DNA of 56,442 nucleotides, from contig CAKRAT010000004.1 in assembly GCA_934295165.1 (NCBI GenBank), positions 1-56,442 on the forward strand. Direction: 5' to 3'. This document shows, piece after piece, positions 51,531 to 56,442 of this stretch. The stretch is from an uncultured Dorea sp. (GTDB lineage: Bacteria; Bacillota; Clostridia; Lachnospirales; Lachnospiraceae). Within the stretch, counting starts at the first letter, position 1; every line of letters starts with the position of its first letter. Position numbers and translations under genes: made by a program. The notes beneath the pieces are model-generated. The model worked only from the letters and a program-made list of their open reading frames with translations, did no database searches and was not told the origin of the DNA.

Positions 51531-52794
51531 CGTTCTTCTGCTCCTTTCCATGTTCTTCCTGTCTTAAGTTATGTCCTAATAACGTCAGGCAGATCAGTGC
51601 GGTCACTGCAAATGCAATTCCTATTCCAAATACCACATGCATGCCGTATCCTTTTCCGGTAATAAATCCCGATAATGCCGGTGCACCGCATGTTGCGATC
51701 ACGATCCCAAGCATTACAAATCCATAATTTTCTCCGGTATGCTCGATTCCAAAGATCGAACTTGTAAAGGAAGGAAAACTTCCCATGATACCGCCATAGC
51801 ATCCATACATCAGTATAATTGCTACTGTCACTGTATATGATCTGGTAAATGTAAGTACTGCCATCGCTGCTACCGATACTGCCAGCACTCCTTTGATACA
51901 TCCCACTCTTCCTACTTTATCGGAAAGTGTCGGGAGTACCAGCCTGGTTCCTGCATTTACAATGGAACCGATCATAACTGCGCTGACCGCAATTGCCGAT
52001 GGGATTCCAAGTTCAATCTGATACGTCTGTGATACCGGTGACACCAGGAAATAAGAAATCAATCCAAACAACATCGTTGCAAGAAGCAGATAGAAGTTCT
52101 TTGTCTTCATCATCTCTGCGGATGTATACTGCTTTTGTTCTGTCTGTGCTTCTGCATTTCCATTTGCCGCGTTTTGTTCTCTCAATGCCTGTTCGGCTTT
52201 TCTTCTCCACTCTTTATCCGGAGCGGTAAAGAAGATTCCACATAAGATCCAGGACACCGTAATCGCTGCGCCGATGATCAGGAATGTCTTTCCCGGTCCT
52301 TCTGCCTGCAGAATCTTTCTGCTGATCGGCGCCAGGAAGAATCCACATAGTCCGTTCGCCGTTACGACTACACCGGATGCGAATCCCGTTCTTCCAGGGA
52401 ACCATTTCTGAACAGTCGAGATAATTACCGTATAAATGAGTCCCTGTCCGAATCCCTGCATCACACCATAGGTCACATACATCGGAAGCGGTGAAGGTAC
52501 GATCAGGAATGCGGATGCAAGAATTCCAACAGCGAAAATGCCTCCGCCGATCCATACAACAATCTTTGGATTGTATTTATCCTGCAATCTTCCACCGATT
52601 ATATTTCCAAATACGAATGTACTCAGTGCCAGGTAAAAACACATGGATGCTGCTGTCTGGCTCCAGCCGGCCTGTTCCATCACGTATGGCTGATAGATCG
52701 ACCATACGTGAGGATAACCGGTAAAAAAGATAGCAATGGCACCGAATATCATCGTCAGTAGTCTTTGTCTTTTCTGTGTAGTTGTTAACTCCAT
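51484..52794 (-). CDS. MFS transporter, OFA (oxalate/formate antiporter) family
   Basis: 436 residues, twelve membrane segments. FFTGYPHVWSIYQPYVMEQA near the start and GNIIGGRLQDKYNPKIVVWI are typical of OFA members. A long central loop is rich in Ala/Glu/Gln. In this operon it probably carries inositol, a related polyol, or an acidic end product. The C-terminal tail (EEHGKEQKND...) overlaps the aldolase start. Confidence 0.85.
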   Translation of the reverse strand: MELTTTQKRQRLLTMIFGAIAIFFTGYPHVWSIYQPYVMEQAGWSQTAASMCFYLALSTFVFGNIIGGRLQDKYNPKIVVWIGGGIFAVGILASAFLIVPSPLPMYVTYGVMQGFGQGLIYTVIISTVQKWFPGRTGFASGVVVTANGLCGFFLAPISRKILQAEGPGKTFLIIGAAITVSWILCGIFFTAPDKEWRRKAEQALREQNAANGNAEAQTEQKQYTSAEMMKTKNFYLLLATMLFGLISYFLVSPVSQTYQIELGIPSAIAVSAVMIGSIVNAGTRLVLPTLSDKVGRVGCIKGVLAVSVAAMAVLTFTRSYTVTVAIILMYGCYGGIMGSFPSFTSSIFGIEHTGENYGFVMLGIVIATCGAPALSGFITGKGYGMHVVFGIGIAFAVTALICLTLLGHNLRQEEHGKEQKNDGISNDERIAGACEE

Positions 52795-52806
52795 AATTTT
52801 TCCCTC

Positions 52807-53694
52807 TTATTTTATAAGCCCAAACTGCTGCATTTCCCTTTTTAATTGTTCTGCATGCTCCGGCTCAAGCTCAGTAAGCGGTGCTCTTACCGTTCCACCG
52901 CAAAGTCCCATCAGTTCTACTGCTTTCTTCACAGGAATCGGATTCACCTCTGAGAACAATGCGTGGATCAACGGCAATGCTTTTAACTGCAGTTCCAGAC
53001 TTTCTTTCACCTTTCCGTCCAGATAGAACTGGCAGATATCGTGTGCCGCCTGAGGTGCTACATTCGACAGTACGGAGATCACTCCTTTTCCGCCAAGTGA
53101 CATCAGCGGTACGATCTGGTCATCATTTCCGGAATACAGATCTAATTTGCCGTCTGTCAGATCCATCATCTTCACGATATTGGAGAAATCTCCACTTGCT
53201 TCCTTGATCGCAACAATGTTATCCACATTGTTCACAAGATAAGCCACCGTCTCAGCTTCCATCTTACATCCGGTTCTTCCGGGTATGTTATAAAGGACAA
53301 CCGGTACTTTCGCTGCATCTGCTACCTGAGTGAAGTGTGCGATCATACCTTTCTGGGTTGCCTTGTTATAGTATGGTGTTACGACTAACACGCCATCCAC
53401 ACCATATCCGGCAGCCTCTTTGGATAACTCCATTGCCGTCTTTGTGCAGTTTGATCCGGTTCCTGCGATAACCGGGATTCTTCCTTTGGTTCTTTCGACT
53501 GTGAATTTCACACATTCCATGTGTTCCCGTTCTGTCATCGTTGCTGCTTCCCCGGAGGTTCCACAGATTACGATGCTGTCGGTTCCGTTTTCACAATGAA
53601 AATCTATTAATTCATCTAATCTGTCATAATCGACCGATTCATCTTCTTTGAATGGAGTAACGATTGCCACTCCCGCACCTGTAAATATTGCCAT
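52807..53694 (-). CDS. DapA-family 4-hydroxy-tetrahydrodipicolinate synthase-like lyase
   Basis: 295 residues from the ATG at 53694 (AGGAGAGG upstream). The class I lyase motifs of true DapA are present: ICGTSGEAATMTERE, VTPYYNKATQKGM, YNIPGRTG with the Arg that binds aspartate semialdehyde, and IKEASGDFSN with the Schiff-base Lys. On residues alone it is DapA. Its place between an Fe-ADH and an MFS gene in an iol operon is unusual and may mean recruitment to another keto acid. Confidence 0.85.
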   Translation of the reverse strand: MAIFTGAGVAIVTPFKEDESVDYDRLDELIDFHCENGTDSIVICGTSGEAATMTEREHMECVKFTVERTKGRIPVIAGTGSNCTKTAMELSKEAAGYGVDGVLVVTPYYNKATQKGMIAHFTQVADAAKVPVVLYNIPGRTGCKMEAETVAYLVNNVDNIVAIKEASGDFSNIVKMMDLTDGKLDLYSGNDDQIVPLMSLGGKGVISVLSNVAPQAAHDICQFYLDGKVKESLELQLKALPLIHALFSEVNPIPVKKAVELMGLCGGTVRAPLTELEPEHAEQLKREMQQFGLIK

Positions 53695-53778
53695 ATTGCT
53701 ACCTCTCCTGATTTTTACAAATGCCACACGGAACCCGTATGGCATCTGTAATATCTTCTTAGATTCTAACTTTTATAC

Positions 53779-54930
53779 TTACCACAGATTTTTATACATC
53801 TGCTCTACATCAGCCTGTGTTATCGTACGCTGTGTATTCTGCGGACTTCCGCTGTCCATTGCATCATATGCCATTTTCTCGATCACTTCGAAGAATTTCT
53901 CTTTGTCAATTCCGAACTCAGCAAGTGTCGGTGTCTCTAATTCTTCTGTCAGTGCTACGACTGCATCCAGGAATTTCTCACTTGCTGCCTGATCCGAATC
54001 TTCCGGTGTTGCAACTCCGATAGCTCTTCCGAGATCTGCAAATCTGTCATAGGCTCCCTCTAATGCGAAGCTTAAGCACTCTTTCATCAACATTGCGTTA
54101 GAAAGTCCGTGTGCTACATGGAACAGTGCTCCGATCGGACGGCTCATTCCATGGATCAGTGTTACAGATGAGTTGTTGAATGCGATTCCTGCTTCCAGAG
54201 CTGCTACAGACATCTGTACTCTTGCTTCTTCATTCTTTCCATCGTGAAATGCCACCGGAAGGAATTTGAAGATTCTCTTTACAGCAGACATTGCAAAAGT
54301 ATCTGATAATGTCTGTGCTTTTCTGGATGTATAAGCTTCTACTGCATGGCACAATGCATCAAGCCCGGTTGCTGCTGTGATCTTCGGTGGTGCTGTCATA
54401 GTGAACTGGGGATCGATAATGGCTAATGAAGGAATCAGCACTTTACCTTTCAGCAGCATCTTAATGTCTTTTTTGGTATCTGTAATGATCGTGAACTGTG
54501 TCGCTTCAGATCCGGTTCCTGCTGTCGTCGGGATGGCTACCATCGGAGGCATCTCTACGTCGATCACTTTACCCATATAATCAGAAATGCTTCCTCCATT
54601 TTTTACGAGTGATCCGATTGCTTTCATAGAATCGATCGGGCTTCCTCCGCCAAGAGCTACGAGGAAATCACATCCTTCTGTTTTATACTGCTCCAGACCT
54701 TTTTCAATCATTACATCTGTTGGTTCGCCTGCGATGTCAGAGTAGATGGTATATTCTACACCCTGACTTTTCAGTGCGTTTTCTACTTTTGCACAGTTTC
54801 CGAGATCGATCATCACTTTATCTGTTACGATCATTGCTTTCTTTCCAAGTGTTCCAAGTGTATCCTGTGCCATATCAAGTGCTCCTGATCCTGAAATCAT
54901 CTGTCCAGGTACGATAAATTCTCTTGCCAT
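53779..54930 (-). CDS. Iron-containing alcohol dehydrogenase
   Basis: 383 residues. NAD loop GGGSPIDSMKA, family signature PTTAGTGSEATQFTIITD and iron-binding residues in DALCHAVEAYTS and GMSRPIGALFHVAHGLSNAM. It probably reduces an aldehyde made in inositol breakdown (for example malonate semialdehyde to 3-hydroxypropionate) to regenerate NAD; this is inference. AAAGGAG precedes the ATG. Confidence 0.9.
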   Translation of the reverse strand: MAREFIVPGQMISGSGALDMAQDTLGTLGKKAMIVTDKVMIDLGNCAKVENALKSQGVEYTIYSDIAGEPTDVMIEKGLEQYKTEGCDFLVALGGGSPIDSMKAIGSLVKNGGSISDYMGKVIDVEMPPMVAIPTTAGTGSEATQFTIITDTKKDIKMLLKGKVLIPSLAIIDPQFTMTAPPKITAATGLDALCHAVEAYTSRKAQTLSDTFAMSAVKRIFKFLPVAFHDGKNEEARVQMSVAALEAGIAFNNSSVTLIHGMSRPIGALFHVAHGLSNAMLMKECLSFALEGAYDRFADLGRAIGVATPEDSDQAASEKFLDAVVALTEELETPTLAEFGIDKEKFFEVIEKMAYDAMDSGSPQNTQRTITQADVEQMYKNLW

Positions 54931-54980
54931 AATAATTATCTCCTTTTCTCTCTAAATAAACGTTTTGCTATCTTCTTATA

Positions 54981-55766
54981 TTAAAACTGTGCATCATGCA
55001 TCCACACATATCTCTCATCTTCACATCGGTCCGTCTGAAGCCATGGATTGCCATCAATGTGACGGATCATCCAGCATGTGTACATCTGAAATCCAGGTGC
55101 CACTGCCTGTGGATGAAGCTCTCCACCAGGAATTGCGGAAAAGCTGTTATCCACACTTTTGAATACCTGATCTCCGACGAAGCTTGCTCCGAATCCTTCC
55201 GGTCTGTCGAACTTGAACAGGTATGTCTCCGGCTGCGGATGTCTGTGCGGCAGATATCCTGACCAGTTACCTCTGTCATTCAGTACTTCGCCGAGTACCA
55301 TATTCGACTCTGGGCAGATATCGTGGTCGAAGATTGTATTTACACGGCGCTTTGCCACATTTCCGAACTTTCCGACACTTGAGTAGCCCCAAGGTGCATC
55401 GTCCGGTGAATACAATTTGCTTGCAAATGTCTTGTCATTGTGTGTGCACTGTACCAGGATCTCGGACTCTTCTTCTGCTGTCACGATGATCTCTTTTCCG
55501 CCACTTACGTGCAGTGCCCATGGACCTTCTGTAAATACATCTTTTCTGCTGACAGTTGCTTTTTCATCCTCCCATGCATATGTCACTTTTCCCGAAAGAA
55601 GAAGAACTGCAATCTCCTCTCCATCTCTTTTAAATGTTCTGGAATATCCTGCTTTCATATTGTACACACGGATATCCATCATCATTGCTTTGTAATCATT
55701 GTCATAAGTGGTAAGAATCATCTCGCCATACTCATCAAATTTCGGATAACCAAATACCTTACTCAC
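54981..55766 (-). CDS. iolB: 5-deoxy-glucuronate isomerase, GTG start
   Basis: 261 residues from the GTG at 55766-55764, which has AGGAGG at 9 nt; an ATG 30 nt upstream has only weak support. Two-cupin KduI/IolB protein: GWDxH-type segment seen as LNDRGNWSGYLPHRHPQPET, then AVAPGFQMYTCWMIRHIDGN and PWLQTDR. Converts 5-deoxy-glucuronate to 2-deoxy-5-keto-gluconate in inositol breakdown. Between iolD and the Fe-ADH gene. Confidence 0.92.
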   Translation of the reverse strand: MSKVFGYPKFDEYGEMILTTYDNDYKAMMMDIRVYNMKAGYSRTFKRDGEEIAVLLLSGKVTYAWEDEKATVSRKDVFTEGPWALHVSGGKEIIVTAEEESEILVQCTHNDKTFASKLYSPDDAPWGYSSVGKFGNVAKRRVNTIFDHDICPESNMVLGEVLNDRGNWSGYLPHRHPQPETYLFKFDRPEGFGASFVGDQVFKSVDNSFSAIPGGELHPQAVAPGFQMYTCWMIRHIDGNPWLQTDRCEDERYVWMHDAQF

Positions 55767-55814
55767 TGTCTTACGCCTCCTGACTCTTTCTTTCATCTAT
55801 CTTAATCTCAGATT

Positions 55815-55852
55815 CTGCGGATTGCTTCACTTAATGGCTTCACAATCCGCTG
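55815..55852. other. Hairpin between iolD and iolB
   Basis: GCGGATTG (55817-55824) and CAATCCGC (55843-55850), an 8-bp perfect stem with an 18-nt loop in the short gap. No T run; it may modulate iolB translation or mRNA decay. Confidence 0.5.
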
Positions 55853-55863
55853 CCGTCCTATTC

Positions 55864-56442
55864 TTAGTAATCTCTTGCTTCTCTTCTTCCTTCCAGCACT
55901 CCCTCGCAGGCTTTTCTTACAGACTCCTTAGAAGAAGTAGTTGCAATTCCTACATTCCACCATGATTCATATCCGTCTGTCATGGTCTTTGGAATAACCT
56001 TTAAGTCGAATAAGCAAGCAATTTCCTGCTTCTTCGCATCTTCCAGTGCTGCCTCTAATTCTGCAATCGTCTTACATGTGTATGTCTTAAGCCCGTATCC
56101 TTCACCGATCTTCGCATAGTCAACCGGGATCAGCTCCCCGCAAGGCTTCTTGCCGTCTGTGTAACGGAACTCTGTTGCGATACTTCCGATACCATGATTC
56201 ATTTCCAGGTTGTTGATACATCCGAATCCACAGTTATCGAATACCAGAATATTGACTTTCTTTCTCTCCTGCATGATCGTCATAATCTCGCTGTGTAACA
56301 TCTGGAAGCTGGAATCTCCGACTACGCAGTATACTTCATTATCCGGTTCTGCGAATTTCACACCAAGTGTTGCTGCTACTTCATATCCCATGCAGGAATA
56401 TCCGTATTCTGCATGATAGCCGCCGCGCTTGTCTGTTGTCCA
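55864..56442 (-). CDS. iolD: 3D-(3,5/4)-trihydroxycyclohexane-1,2-dione hydrolase, C-terminal part
   Basis: Open to the right edge; about 192 C-terminal residues are visible. Thiamine-diphosphate enzyme: GYHAEYGYSCMGYEVAATLG, then VVGDSSFQMLHSEIMTIMQE (ThDP/Mg motif GDSSF..N with CGFGCINNLEMN) and SWWNVGIATTSSKESVRKAC, the IolD ending. It opens the inositol-derived ring to 5-deoxy-glucuronate. The operon continues upstream, off the window. Confidence 0.92.
   Translation of the reverse strand, partial: WTTDKRGGYHAEYGYSCMGYEVAATLGVKFAEPDNEVYCVVGDSSFQMLHSEIMTIMQERKKVNILVFDNCGFGCINNLEMNHGIGSIATEFRYTDGKKPCGELIPVDYAKIGEGYGLKTYTCKTIAELEAALEDAKKQEIACLFDLKVIPKTMTDGYESWWNVGIATTSSKESVRKACEGVLEGRREARDY

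Noticed and set aside
52807..53694. Calling the DapA-like gene N-acetylneuraminate lyase or a keto-deoxy sugar aldolase
   Set aside because: It keeps the GTSGEA, YNIPGRTG (Arg) and IKEASGD set of DapA, and no sialic-acid genes are nearby.
1..56442. tRNA, rRNA genes, CRISPR arrays or phage genes
   Set aside because: No T-arm-like GGTTCGAATCC pattern with matching arms, no rRNA segments, no regularly spaced repeats and no phage structural genes were seen.

Overview
The window looks like a chromosomal segment from an anaerobic gut Firmicute, most likely a Lachnospiraceae member (Dorea, Coprococcus, Mediterraneibacter or a relative). The signs are moderate GC, AGGAGG-type ribosome sites, CIRCE and T-box regulation, Firmicutes-type GalT, a DUF5721 gene, and non-discriminating AspRS with GatCAB for Asn-tRNA. 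The species is inferred, not shown. I saw no rRNA, tRNA or CRISPR array. Both ends cut genes: a pseudouridine synthase on the left and iolD on the right.

Layout. 1-4622 (minus) is an operon for cell-surface O-acylation (SGNH hydrolase, DUF4358, MBOAT, DHHW protein) ending in a pseudouridine synthase; it is divergent from a DUF5721 gene. 5351-5503 is a branched palindromic structure downstream of htpG, which has a CIRCE operator and a clear promoter. 7923-12025 is a two-gene ABC exporter whose permease carries a very long coiled coil. 12762-19050 is a T-box-controlled operon (AspRS, zinc-ribbon membrane protein, GatC, GatA, GatB) with specifier AAC, so it makes Asn-tRNA(Asn) by transamidation. 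19943-22332 holds a chorismate mutase, a decayed gene tail and a ClC channel. 22486-28592 holds phosphoglucomutase and a Gld-like ABC operon. 28881-32144 holds a GH3 beta-glucosidase with reversed domain order and an AIM24 protein. 32869-36901 holds galT and galK with a divergent AraC regulator. 37090-39271 holds an ECF S component and an NSS symporter.

39661-48974 is a divergent island: shikimate dehydrogenase, an Old-Yellow-Enzyme/FAD reductase and a LysR regulator facing an MFS transporter, 3-dehydroquinate dehydratase and a complete TRAP transporter. I read it as uptake of quinate or shikimate, conversion to 3-dehydroshikimate, and probably reduction of that enone. 49182-50380 has a DUF2325 gene, a frameshifted GNAT and an IS200-type remnant. 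50599-56442 is an inositol-catabolism operon (iolD, iolB, Fe-ADH, dapA-like, MFS, iolJ-like aldolase, a 23-codon coupled ORF).

The most unusual signal is a family of four non-coding, multi-hairpin repeats (about 12102-12755, 19515-19949, 32249-32875, 39389-39655). They have imperfect terminal inverted repeats, sit on or a few bases from stop codons, and keep their pairing while stem sequences change. Two copies share an identical 212-bp hairpin in inverted orientation around the Asn-tRNA operon.
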